From positions 1 to 14,754 of the forward strand of contig JAAZJE010000004.1 in assembly GCA_012800515.1 (NCBI GenBank): a stretch of DNA of 14,754 nucleotides, given 5' to 3'. The notes below the pieces were generated by a model. That model saw only the letters and a program-made list of their open reading frames with translations. It was not told where the DNA came from and did no database searches. This DNA comes from Clostridiaceae bacterium (lineage in GTDB: Bacteria; Bacillota; Clostridia; Saccharofermentanales; Fastidiosipilaceae). The position numbers were made by a program, and so were the translations under genes. Below are positions 7,345 through 14,638 of the stretch, one piece after another (position 1 is the first letter of the stretch; every line of letters begins with the position of its first letter).

Positions 7345-8703
7345 ATGGTCGAAGATCGAATCTACAGTTGTTACACCAAGAGGGATCCCTATACCGGACG
7401 GGAAATGCGGGTCGCCCGGCACAGCTCCGGGTGCACGGTCACGTTGTTGCCGCGCCCCGGCTTTGTGCACAGCTTTGCCGCCGTTGGCATTCCCTACGGT
7501 AGTGTCCACACGCGGGTCGTCGATTCCGACGGTGTCGAAAAGTACTTTCCCCCCGGCAGTGCCCACTTTTTTGAGCATATGGTCTTCGGCGAAGCCGGCA
7601 GTGAGGGGTCGCTGTTTGAGCAACTCAGCGAACTCGGTGCGCGCGCCAACGCCTTAACCGGCTACTGCGATACAGTATATTATTTTGTGACCATCGAAAA
7701 TGTGGAGCGCTGTCTGGAACTTTTGCTCGACGCGGTGACCACGGTTGATCTGTTGCCGGCGTCGGTGGAGCGCGAACGGGCGGTCATTTTGTCCGAGCTG
7801 GGGCTGGATCGGGACAGTTCCGAGCAGATTTGTTTCACAAACCTGATGTGCGCAATGTGGAAGAATCATCCGGTCGGCGAGCATATTATCGGCAGCGAGA
7901 CGTCCCTGGCGGAAATTACGCCCGCTACTTTGGCCGATTTTGCGGATACGTTTTATACTCTGCCGAATTTTTCGATAGTTTTGGTCGGTGATCATGAGGC
8001 GGAGAGCATCTTTCCGAAAATCATGGCAAATCTCGACGCGATTAGGAGCCGCGATCCGCGCCACCGTCGAAACGCCAGCTTCGTCAGCCTGCCCTTTCCC
8101 GAACCGTCGGAAGTCGCGGAAAAGCAGGTCAGCGAGACCCGCGATATCCTGATCGGCCAATTTTTGGTCGGTATAAAGCTGCCGGCGCCGACTCTGAGCG
8201 ATCCGTTCAACGCCCGTGATCTGCTGAGTCTGCGTCTGTCCGGGCGCCTGTTCTTCGACTCGATTCTCGGCGATACGGCACCGCTGTTTACAAAGCTCGA
8301 ATCGGCCGGGTTGGTCAATGATTCTTTCGGCTATACTTGGATCTGCGAGAACAGCTTTGCCACGCTGATTGTCGGAGGGGAGAGCGCCGATCCGGTCGCG
8401 GCCGCCGAGGCCGTCAAAGCCGAGCTCCTGGCAATCGGTCGCGATCTGGCGACCCGCTTGGACTCGGACGACTATGAACGGCAACGCCGCATCGAGACCG
8501 GCGACTTCATCCGCTCGCTCGACTCCATTTCCGCAACCGGAATGGCGGCGACCGAATTGGCGCTGAGCGGCTCCGATCTTTTCGATTACGTGCTGCTGTA
8601 TCGGAATATTGATCCGGCGGCGGCAATCCGCGCTATGGATTTTTTTGGCAATGAGGCTTATTATTGTTCATCATTAGTACTTGCAGAAACGAGGACACAG
8701 TAA
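7345..8703 (+). CDS. ymfH: M16 family peptidase, YmfH-like
   Basis: This 452-residue protein belongs to the M16 (pitrilysin-like) zinc peptidase family and most resembles B. subtilis YmfH, whose pair YmfF/YmfH is linked in database naming to EF-P 5-aminopentanol modification. The zinc motif HFFEH is at 74-78, with SELG (Glu151) as the likely third ligand about 72 residues downstream. The surrounding pattern YGSVHTRV (51-58), FPPGSAHFFEHMVFG and ARANALTGYCDTVYYF (99-114) fits the subfamily. The C-terminal M16 domain is the usual degenerate half. ATG 7345 is preferred because AAGGAG (7334-7339) lies five bases upstream; GTG codons at 7318 and 7339 are alternatives. It starts 23 bases after the RibF-YmfF fusion gene, which fits a two-subunit complex of catalytic and non-catalytic chains. 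The substrate is unknown; the EF-P link is inherited from the family. Confidence 0.87.
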   Translation: MVEDRIYSCYTKRDPYTGREMRVARHSSGCTVTLLPRPGFVHSFAAVGIPYGSVHTRVVDSDGVEKYFPPGSAHFFEHMVFGEAGSEGSLFEQLSELGARANALTGYCDTVYYFVTIENVERCLELLLDAVTTVDLLPASVERERAVILSELGLDRDSSEQICFTNLMCAMWKNHPVGEHIIGSETSLAEITPATLADFADTFYTLPNFSIVLVGDHEAESIFPKIMANLDAIRSRDPRHRRNASFVSLPFPEPSEVAEKQVSETRDILIGQFLVGIKLPAPTLSDPFNARDLLSLRLSGRLFFDSILGDTAPLFTKLESAGLVNDSFGYTWICENSFATLIVGGESADPVAAAEAVKAELLAIGRDLATRLDSDDYERQRRIETGDFIRSLDSISATGMAATELALSGSDLFDYVLLYRNIDPAAAIRAMDFFGNEAYYCSSLVLAETRTQ

Positions 8704-9767
8704 TGTACAATGTCAGCTTTCCCGGCTTGGGAATCAATGACTTGAAGGTTTCCCGCGAGGCCTTTACCATTTTCGGCTTTACCGTTTACAATTACGGCCT
8801 GATCATTTCTCTCGCGACGATTCTCTGCATCGTTTTAGCGATGCTCTACGCTAAAAAGAAAAGCACTCGGATAAATCAGGACGATCTGCTGGATATGGTT
8901 CTGGCGGTGATCCCCGCGATGTTGGTTTTTGCGCGTCTGTATTACGTCGTTTTCTCCTGGGAAACTTTTTCCAAGGACTGGCGCCTGATCTTCGATATGC
9001 GCTCCGGCGGCATGGCCTTTTACGGCGGCGTGATCGGCGGAATTCTGGCCATACTCCTGATTGCGCGAATCAAAAAGAAACCGGCCGAGGACTTCATGGA
9101 TTTCGCAGCCGTCTACCTGCCTCTGGGGCAGGCGATCGGACGCTGGGGCAACTTCTTCAATCAGGAAGCTTTCGGTACCAATACCGATTTACCCTGGGGT
9201 ATGATTTCCGAGGGAACCCGTAACTATCTCTACACAGTGCAGGACAAATACCCCGGAATTGATCCCAATGCGCCGGTTCATCCGACTTTCTTCTATGAAT
9301 TTCTCGGCAATATGGTCATTTTCGCCGTATTGCTTTATATTCGTCGCCGTCAGCCTCGGCGCTGGATTATTACGTCCACCTATCTCACACTATACGGCGT
9401 CCTGCGCTTCTTTGTTGAAGGGATTCGCACCGACCCGCTGATGATCGGTACAACCGATATCCGTGTCTCGCAGCTGTTGTCCGCGGTCATGGCAGTTGCC
9501 GGTCTGGCTGTCATCCTTATCCTGAATGCCAAGACCCGCAAAGAGCGTCTGGCGACCGAGAGAAAGATATTGTTGGGTGAAATTCCGCCTGCGGCCGAGA
9601 CCGTAGCTGAAGACGAAGCCGAGGCTGAGACCGAGATCAATGATGTCGAAGCCGACGCCGACTCTGCGGCTGAGCCTGAGATTGCGGCTGACACCGCCGC
9701 CGAGGCAGAACTTGAAGCCGAAGTTGAGGAGGAACCGGTTTCCGCTTCCACGGGTGATGCAGTATAA
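8703..9767 (+). CDS. lgt: Prolipoprotein diacylglyceryl transferase with acidic C-terminal tail
   Basis: Lgt is the membrane enzyme that transfers diacylglycerol from phosphatidylglycerol to the lipobox Cys of prolipoproteins. The product (354 residues) has several hydrophobic segments from about residue 30 to 275. It carries the family hallmarks RSGGMAFYGGVIGG (100-113), the Lgt signature GRWGNFFNQEAFG (146-158), HPTFFYE (193-199) and LRFFVEGIRTDP (234-245). The ATG at 8703 shares one base with the ymfH stop (TAATG) and follows GAGGA at 8691-8695; an in-frame upstream extension to 8664 lies inside ymfH and is not needed. The enzyme core ends near 290. The last 60 residues are almost only Ala, Glu, Asp and Val, an acidic cytoplasmic tail not found in typical 260-290-residue Lgt. 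A lipoprotein, a possible substrate, is encoded two genes downstream. Confidence 0.96.
   Translation: MYNVSFPGLGINDLKVSREAFTIFGFTVYNYGLIISLATILCIVLAMLYAKKKSTRINQDDLLDMVLAVIPAMLVFARLYYVVFSWETFSKDWRLIFDMRSGGMAFYGGVIGGILAILLIARIKKKPAEDFMDFAAVYLPLGQAIGRWGNFFNQEAFGTNTDLPWGMISEGTRNYLYTVQDKYPGIDPNAPVHPTFFYEFLGNMVIFAVLLYIRRRQPRRWIITSTYLTLYGVLRFFVEGIRTDPLMIGTTDIRVSQLLSAVMAVAGLAVILILNAKTRKERLATERKILLGEIPPAAETVAEDEAEAETEINDVEADADSAAEPEIAADTAAEAELEAEVEEEPVSASTGDAV
9600..9745 (+). repeat. Low-complexity Ala/Glu-coding tract in the 3' end of lgt
   Basis: The DNA here is a degenerate run of GCx and GAx codons (Ala, Glu, Asp) that codes for the acidic Lgt tail. The imperfect repetition of GCCGAGG/GCTGAG-type words makes the length prone to slippage. 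It also yields long but meaningless open frames on the opposite strand. Confidence 0.6.
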
Positions 9768-10908
9768 CGACAGTCAACCGATTTATCGTCGCGCCTATTT
9801 CCGTGCGCTAGACTATTGGCTCTTGGTGCCGGTGCTGGCGCTGTGCGTCATCGGTCTGTTTGTCCTCAACAACGTGTTGATCAATAATCCCGCCTACCTA
9901 CGGAACTGGCCGCGGAGCATATATATTCAGGCAGGAGCGGTGATCTTCGGTCTGGTCGCTATGATAATGTTTTCCCTGCTGAGTCTGCCGATGTTGCGGA
10001 TCAGCGGTTATGTGCTCTGGGTACTGAGCTTTGTTCTGCAGCTGGCTCTGCTCCGCTTCGGCGATCGGGAAGTAGCCGCTTCGACCGGATCCAATGCCTG
10101 GCTTAAGCTTCCGTTCATAGGCAGCTTCCAGCCTTCGGAGTTGGCGAAAATAGCCACTTGTCTGGTGGTGGGGATGATTCTCGAGGGGATGCGTACGGGG
10201 CGGATTGAGCGCCACGGCTGGCTATATATAGCGCTGACGGTTGCGCCGCAGTTGGGTCTGGTGATCGGTTTTCAAAAGGATCTCGGCACGGCGCTGGTCT
10301 TTATGGTGATGATCTCGGTGATGATTTTTGTCTGGGGAATAAAGCTACGCTATGTGCTGATCACTATTTCCGCCTTGGTCATGGCCGTGCCGTTGGTTTT
10401 TATATTTGTTTTGCGGCCTTTTCAACAGAGTCGCCTGATTTCGTTTTTATTTCCTGCATTAGATCCCCAGTCGACCTATAATGTCACTCAGGCTAAGCGT
10501 GCCATTGCCTATGCCGGCCTGGCCGGATCCGAGGCGGCACGCTCGGTTCATGTGCCGGTGCAGCCTTCGGATTTTATTTTTTCGGCGGTGGCGGCTTGGC
10601 TCGGCTGGATCGGCGCTTTGATGGTGATTTTCCTGACCGTATTTTACCTGATCCGCTGCTTTTTAATCGCCAAGCGCACCGACAGCCTGTTCGGGCGCTA
10701 TACGGTTAGCGGTTTGACGGCAATCTTTGCTTTCCATTTTGTCGAGAATGTCGGGATGAATCTTGGACTGATGCCGGTGACCGGCATACCTTTACCCTTT
10801 GTCAGCCAAGGAGGCACGGCAATGTTGATGAATTTTATGAGTCTGGGGATAATTATGTGTTTCTCTCTGGAGCGCTGGAATCGCACTTGGATCGAACAAC
10901 AGGTATAA
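9757..10908 (+). CDS. SEDS family peptidoglycan glycosyltransferase (RodA/FtsW type)
   Basis: SEDS proteins polymerise lipid II glycan strands together with a class B penicillin-binding protein during elongation (RodA) or division (FtsW). The 383-residue product has about ten hydrophobic segments and the family motifs FQPSELAKIA (125-134), KDLGTALVF (174-182), PSDFIFSAVAAWLGWIGAL (270-288) with the presumed catalytic Asp272, and MNLGLMPVTGIPLPFVSQGG (334-353). The C-terminal motif has SQGGTA where most members have SYGGS/T. The NxGMNLGLMPVTGIPLPF form leans towards RodA-like proteins, but I cannot separate RodA from FtsW. The ATG at 9757 (or GTG at 9754) overlaps the lgt end by 11 bases; the nearest strong Shine-Dalgarno word (9726-9734) is too far, so coupling to lgt translation is likely. 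No class B PBP gene is adjacent in the window. Confidence 0.93.
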   Translation: MQYNDSQPIYRRAYFRALDYWLLVPVLALCVIGLFVLNNVLINNPAYLRNWPRSIYIQAGAVIFGLVAMIMFSLLSLPMLRISGYVLWVLSFVLQLALLRFGDREVAASTGSNAWLKLPFIGSFQPSELAKIATCLVVGMILEGMRTGRIERHGWLYIALTVAPQLGLVIGFQKDLGTALVFMVMISVMIFVWGIKLRYVLITISALVMAVPLVFIFVLRPFQQSRLISFLFPALDPQSTYNVTQAKRAIAYAGLAGSEAARSVHVPVQPSDFIFSAVAAWLGWIGALMVIFLTVFYLIRCFLIAKRTDSLFGRYTVSGLTAIFAFHFVENVGMNLGLMPVTGIPLPFVSQGGTAMLMNFMSLGIIMCFSLERWNRTWIEQQV

Positions 10909-10909
10909 T
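10904..10909 (+). promoter_or_regulatory. Possible -10 element before the lipoprotein gene
   Basis: A perfect TATAAT overlaps the stop codon of the SEDS gene. No good -35 hexamer is seen 15-18 bases upstream and there is no extended -10 TGn. If used, transcription would start near 10916, which would rule out the GTG at 10916 and favour the TTG start at 10949. It may be chance, since the preceding genes can be co-transcribed with this one. Confidence 0.25.
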
Positions 10910-10915
10910 ATAAAC

Positions 10916-12541
10916 GTGAAATTCGGCATGAAGGAAGGCAGGGGTAGCTTGGATAAAAGAGGTGACGGTCGTAAAACTTATATAAAGTCTCGTTCGCGAC
11001 GATTGCGGATCGCCAGCCTACTTCTCTTGATTTTTCTGTCGGCGTTATTTGCCGGTTGCTACGAAACGCTTCTTCTGCCGCCGGCCGGCTCGGAGACTGA
11101 TCCGGTAATCTCCGGTGCTTCGCCGACGCGCTCAATATTGCCGAATGATATTACACCGGCACTGAGCCCAACCCCCTCGGAAGACCTCGAGACGATTTCC
11201 GAGCATGAGTTAGTGATCTATATTATGAGGGCAATAAACGACCCGGGGCTCGCCGCATCGATGTATGACCGGATTTGGCCGAATTTGAGCAATACCGAGG
11301 CACCGACTTATATACAGTTTCAGGAGTATGTTTACGCCTTACATAACGCTCTCGGCATCTCCATTGCCGGAATTACCCCGATGACCGAGCCGGAAGCCCG
11401 CAGTTATTTGAATGAGATGCGTAAGAACAACCCGGAGATCGCATTGGCCAATGAGGAGAGTGTTTTTTTCTGGTTGGAGTTGGCCACATTGACGCGTCGT
11501 TACAATCGTTTCCCGTTTGTTGTGCAACGCACGGCGGATGGGGTTGCCGTGCTTACGCGTGCTTGGGTATCTGATTCACTCAAATTGCTACAGCGGGCGG
11601 AGCTCTATTTTTTGACTTTGCATTCGGGATATACGGATAATCTGAGTAAGTTACTCAGTTCCGAGGTGCCGACCCACGAGATTCGGCGCTATAAGGCGGA
11701 GCTCACGATAGATTATTATCGCGAGAATGTTGTTCCAGACAATCATCAGCTGGTGTCATTGCGTGCCGATGCATTGCAGTTTCTGCAGGTGCTGAATGAT
11801 CCTCAGTCATCGAGTGTGACGCAGGCGGAATATCGCAAGACGCGTTCGATGCAGATTGTTAATCTCGGCGAGGAAAATTACAAAATAGATGACCGTGTTC
11901 CGCAAAAGATTCCCGATTCGTTCTATCGCCTCTATTTGCCGAGCGGCAGGGCGATTACTTTGAATGCGATGATCAGCAACTATAGTTTGAGCGTGATGCT
12001 TGATGCGGAGCCGCAGGATGTCCTGATTAGTCGTCTGCCCGGAAGCACATCTACGGTTGGCACAACGCCGACAATGACGGCGGAGGGAGATACCGAGCCC
12101 TCTGCTTCGGAGTCGACTGCTGAGTCCGGCACAACAGATCCGATTTCGACCTCCGCCGAAGAGATGAGCGGCACGACAAAATCTGATGGAGATCGTCCCG
12201 GTCCGGTTGAATCGACGGACGCCGCTCCGGATGATTTGTGGCTAATTCAGGTAGATTATCCCGGTCTGAGGCTGTATCTATCCAGCGACACACCGCAAGA
12301 AGAAAATTCCTTTGCCGGCACGGTGATAGCCATGCTGATTACCAATCCGGACTATCAATTGGGAACTTTTCTCTGTCCCGGGATCAGCAAGGAAGAGATA
12401 CTCAACAAGTGGCCCTTTGCCGATCTCAGCTCATACAGTCTACAGGGAGAGCAGGGACAAAGAATAACGATATTGTTTACCGATGGAATAGTCGATGGCG
12501 TGCATGTGACTATGCCGGAAGGACGGGCTTTCATCAATTAA
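10916..12541 (+). CDS. Predicted lipoprotein of unknown function
   Basis: I do not recognise a family. The 541-residue frame begins with a basic stretch, then a hydrophobic signal sequence and a lipobox LFAGC with Cys48 (numbering from GTG 10916), so a lipid-anchored extracellular protein is expected, processed by the Lgt encoded two genes upstream. The mature protein has a mixed helical region (to about 12030), a Ser/Thr/Glu-rich linker at about 12043-12235 that looks disordered, and a C-terminal module of about 100 residues with hydrophobic strands (LWLIQVDYPGLRLYL) ending in ITILFTDGIVDGVHV, which hints at a small alpha/beta repeat fold. The start is uncertain: GTG 10916 and ATG 10928 have no ribosome site, while TTG 10949 follows AAGGAAGG/AGGGG (10931-10944) and gives 530 residues. 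It lies 7 bases after the SEDS gene, so a cell-envelope role is plausible but unproven. Confidence 0.8.
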   Translation: MKFGMKEGRGSLDKRGDGRKTYIKSRSRRLRIASLLLLIFLSALFAGCYETLLLPPAGSETDPVISGASPTRSILPNDITPALSPTPSEDLETISEHELVIYIMRAINDPGLAASMYDRIWPNLSNTEAPTYIQFQEYVYALHNALGISIAGITPMTEPEARSYLNEMRKNNPEIALANEESVFFWLELATLTRRYNRFPFVVQRTADGVAVLTRAWVSDSLKLLQRAELYFLTLHSGYTDNLSKLLSSEVPTHEIRRYKAELTIDYYRENVVPDNHQLVSLRADALQFLQVLNDPQSSSVTQAEYRKTRSMQIVNLGEENYKIDDRVPQKIPDSFYRLYLPSGRAITLNAMISNYSLSVMLDAEPQDVLISRLPGSTSTVGTTPTMTAEGDTEPSASESTAESGTTDPISTSAEEMSGTTKSDGDRPGPVESTDAAPDDLWLIQVDYPGLRLYLSSDTPQEENSFAGTVIAMLITNPDYQLGTFLCPGISKEEILNKWPFADLSSYSLQGEQGQRITILFTDGIVDGVHVTMPEGRAFIN

Positions 12542-12544
12542 ACT

Positions 12545-12564
12545 AAAATCAGCTTTTCTGTTTT
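12545..12564. terminator. Weak hairpin between convergent genes
   Basis: AAAA-T-CAG (12545-12552) can pair with CTG-TTTT (12558-12564) around a five-base loop, with one bulged T. The stem is short and AT-rich. Its place in the 27-base gap between the converging lipoprotein and AI-2E genes and its T-rich (plus) and A-rich flanks fit a bidirectional terminator, but it is weak by usual standards. Confidence 0.3.
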
Positions 12565-12568
12565 AAAC

Positions 12569-13945
12569 CTATATCGGATCGTCGGTATATGCCGACTTGT
12601 CCTCATCGCTTGCTTTGTCGATTGTTGCTGGATCGTTATCTTCTTCCTCCGATATTTCTGCTGTCTCTGACATATCCGAGGATTCGTCCGTTGTTGTAGT
12701 ACTGTCAGCGGTGTCTTTGTTTTCTTCCCAATCATACATGAACTGTTCCATGAACTCGTCGCGCAGAGCACGGAAGTGGCCGGGACGATCACTGGCCCGT
12801 TTCATATTGCGCGTATAGACCCAACGCCGGAAGATAGCGTAGAGGAAGGAGAAGAGCGGTATCGCCAGGAGGAGACCAACAGGCCCAAGGAGTGATGCAC
12901 TGATTGTGACGGCCAGGAGTACAATCAAGGGGGGCAATTTTACCGTCCGTCCGACGACGCGCGGGTAGATGAAGTTAGTCTCGATTTGGATCAGAACCAC
13001 ATAAGCAATTAGGAAGGTAAGTGCCTGATTAGCGTCTATGGTGAGAATCATCAGGCCGCCGATGATTGCCGTTATATAGGCGCCGAGAATCGGCACAAAG
13101 GTCATCAGACCGCCCAGTACCGCGATAACTATCGCATAGGGGAGTCGGAGTACAGTCATAACTAGGAAGAGAAGAATGCCGAGAATCATCGCCTCGAGCA
13201 TCTGACCGGAGATGAAGCCATTGAAGCAGCGGGAGGCCAGCTTCATAACGTCCATGAATTTGTTATAGTGTGAGTCGCTGAGGAAGGCGCGAAGGACCAG
13301 CTTTGCCTGATGTGACATTTTGGCTTTGTCGAGAAGAATGTAGATAGCGAAGATGATGCCGAGCAGGAAGAGCAGGGTTCTGTTCAGTAGACCGGAGATG
13401 AAGCGTAGTATGGCGGCCAAGGCGGTGTCGGAGCTTTGGATGAAGATCCCGGTTAGGGAAGAAAAGGTCTCATCGATATTTATACCGGCTAATTTCAGGA
13501 AAGCGGCCAACTGCGTATCCTCGGCGGCGGCTTGGTCGATAGCCTCTTGCCAATGTGCGAGTAGAGATGAGATGCCGCGCGGCAGAACTTGGACCGTGAC
13601 AACCAGCTCGGGAACAATGTATATGAGCAGTAGAGACATAATGCCTACAACCAGTGCCAGCGATAGGATGAGGCTGACCGGTCGTTGCAGGGCTTTGCTT
13701 ACTTTGCCTTGGGTATAGTTTTCCTTTCCCCGACGATAGAAGGGTTTGATGAAAAGGTGGCGCTCGAAGAAGGACATGGGGGCGTTGATAAACAGGGAAA
13801 TCAGCACTCCGATTAGGAAGGGCTTGGTAATGGTGACAAAAACGGTCCAGATGCCGGTGAGCCAGCCTAAATTGTTGAATATTGTGCTTAATATAACGAA
13901 AATCGCGATCAGCAGTATCAGTTGTCGGAATGTATTACGCTTCAC
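12569..13945 (-). CDS. AI-2E family (UPF0118) membrane transporter with acidic C-terminal tail
   Basis: AI-2E family proteins are polytopic inner-membrane exporters/antiporters; characterised relatives move autoinducer-2 or Na+/Li+ and H+, and most are uncharacterised. The 458-residue product has about eight hydrophobic segments. The family core includes FISGQMLEAMILG (244-256), LPYAIVIAVLGGLMTFVPILGAYI (268-291, cited in part), IETNFIYPRVVGRTVKLPP (321-339) and the final SLLGPVGLLLAIPL segment (351-364). After Trp406 about 50 residues are rich in Asp, Glu, Ser and Thr, a disordered cytoplasmic tail. The start is a GTG at 13945-13943 with an AAGGAG site (13955-13960 on the plus strand) nine bases away. 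Transcription is divergent from the DUF6935-like gene and convergent with the lipoprotein gene. The substrate cannot be told from sequence. Confidence 0.92.
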   Translation of the reverse strand: MKRNTFRQLILLIAIFVILSTIFNNLGWLTGIWTVFVTITKPFLIGVLISLFINAPMSFFERHLFIKPFYRRGKENYTQGKVSKALQRPVSLILSLALVVGIMSLLLIYIVPELVVTVQVLPRGISSLLAHWQEAIDQAAAEDTQLAAFLKLAGINIDETFSSLTGIFIQSSDTALAAILRFISGLLNRTLLFLLGIIFAIYILLDKAKMSHQAKLVLRAFLSDSHYNKFMDVMKLASRCFNGFISGQMLEAMILGILLFLVMTVLRLPYAIVIAVLGGLMTFVPILGAYITAIIGGLMILTIDANQALTFLIAYVVLIQIETNFIYPRVVGRTVKLPPLIVLLAVTISASLLGPVGLLLAIPLFSFLYAIFRRWVYTRNMKRASDRPGHFRALRDEFMEQFMYDWEENKDTADSTTTTDESSDMSETAEISEEEDNDPATIDKASDEDKSAYTDDPI

Positions 13946-13975
13946 CGTGGCTATCTCCTTTTGTGTTATTACGGA

Positions 13976-13984
13976 ATTATATCA
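13976..13984 (-). promoter_or_regulatory. Extended -10 promoter of the AI-2E family gene
   Basis: On the minus strand this reads TGATATAAT, a perfect extended -10 (TGnTATAAT), about 30 bases before the GTG start and ahead of its AAGGAG site. No good -35 hexamer is evident at 17 bases, which is common for extended -10 promoters. Confidence 0.6.
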
Positions 13985-13999
13985 TTTATCCGTTTTTAG

Positions 14000-14008
14000 T
14001 GGTAAAAT
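14000..14008 (+). promoter_or_regulatory. Extended -10 promoter of the DUF6935-like gene
   Basis: TGGTAAAAT matches the extended -10 pattern TGnTAtAAT with one mismatch and sits 37 bases before the ATG at 14046. The ribosome site AAGGA (14030-14034) lies downstream of it. The -35 region is weak. It is back to back with the minus-strand promoter, 15 bases away. Confidence 0.5.
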
Positions 14009-14045
14009 GAAAGTAACAATTCTTTTATTAAGGACGGTTTATTAA

Positions 14046-14531
14046 ATGGCAGAAGTATTTGCGAAGATACCGGCCACCCTGGCTGAGTTTCAAGAGTTGG
14101 CCGATCAGGGCATGGATACGCCGGAGAACACGGCAGCTCTGTTTTTCGTCGCGTTGGAGGCGATGATTAGCCAGAGCAGGAGCGAGGGGTTGGCGATGAT
14201 CAATATCCTCAAGGGCCCGCAGCCGATGTCGCGGCATGAAGAGAGCTTCCTTAAGGACCGGATTATGGACAAGCCTTGGCTTGCGAGAGCTTATTTCCAG
14301 GGTGCCACGCCCGAAAACAACTATGCTCCCAACGAGCCGCTGACCCTGATTTTTGAGCGGGATACCCGACCCCAGGAGCCCGGCTTTGCCAGAGTTTATA
14401 TTAAAACTCCCGCTTTCGATTCAAAGCGCGGAATGCAGCTGCGGAGCAAGGGCGGTAAATGGTATCTTTGGGAGTATTCCGCGGTCGTGACCGGTGTGCG
14501 TATACCCGTTTCGGAGGATCCTTGGGCGTAA
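14046..14531 (+). CDS. DUF6935-like protein of unknown function
   Basis: The 161-residue soluble protein has no signal peptide or membrane segment. From memory its pattern matches the DUF6935 family of Clostridia: TPENTAALFFVALEAM (25-40), GLAMINILKGPQPMS (48-62), FLKDRIMDKPWLARAYFQGATPENNY (68-93, cited in part), and the ending KWYLWEYS with SEDPWA at the C-terminus. No catalytic motif is evident and I know of no assigned function. The ATG at 14046 follows AAGGACGG (14030-14037). It is a single-gene unit, divergent from the AI-2E family gene and followed by a repeat array. The family name is recalled, not searched. Confidence 0.8.
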   Translation: MAEVFAKIPATLAEFQELADQGMDTPENTAALFFVALEAMISQSRSEGLAMINILKGPQPMSRHEESFLKDRIMDKPWLARAYFQGATPENNYAPNEPLTLIFERDTRPQEPGFARVYIKTPAFDSKRGMQLRSKGGKWYLWEYSAVVTGVRIPVSEDPWA

Positions 14532-14536
14532 CAGGG

Positions 14537-14596
14537 GCTAATTGCAGCGCGCTAATTGCAACGCTAATTGCAGTGCTAATTAACAGCTAATTGCAG
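14537..14596. repeat. Array of five GCTAATTGCA-type repeats
   Basis: The word GCTAATTGCA occurs exactly at 14537, 14551, 14563 and 14586, and as GCTAATTAAC at 14575. Start-to-start spacings are 14, 12, 12 and 11 bases, near one helical turn. The array lies between the DUF6935-like stop codon and the promoter at 14610-14638. Each copy centres on AATT, so the array could bend DNA, bind a regulator repeatedly, or be a simple tandem expansion. Confidence 0.85.
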
Positions 14597-14609
14597 TAGG
14601 GTAGTTGGC

Positions 14610-14638
14610 TTTACTAAAATGTCTCGCTCTGTTACAAT
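14610..14638 (+). promoter_or_regulatory. Promoter of the gene at the right edge
   Basis: TTTACT (14610-14615) and TACAAT (14633-14638) are separated by 17 bases, and a TGT directly before TACAAT gives an extended -10. Transcription would start near 14645, leaving a leader of about 90 bases before the ATG at 14736. I see no riboswitch or T-box pattern in that leader, only a small palindrome GGTTATTAACC at 14664-14674. Confidence 0.55.

Noticed and set aside
7654..8484. A 276-residue minus-strand open frame opposite ymfH
   Set aside because: Its composition reflects the third-position bias of ymfH and it lacks start signals or motifs.
9640..9756. An upstream extension of the SEDS gene into lgt
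   Set aside because: The extra 39 residues are just the lgt acidic-tail DNA read in another frame (Arg/Leu/Pro-rich), and the SEDS family starts near the ATG at 9757.
13746..14045. A 99-residue plus-strand open frame running through the divergent spacer
   Set aside because: It begins opposite the AI-2E family gene and crosses both promoters and the ribosome site of the next gene; no motif supports it.
14537..14596. CRISPR array or replication iterons as an explanation for the GCTAATTGCA repeats
   Set aside because: The repeats are only 10 bases with 1-4 base gaps, so there are no spacers, and no cas, rep or dnaA-type gene or DnaA box is nearby.
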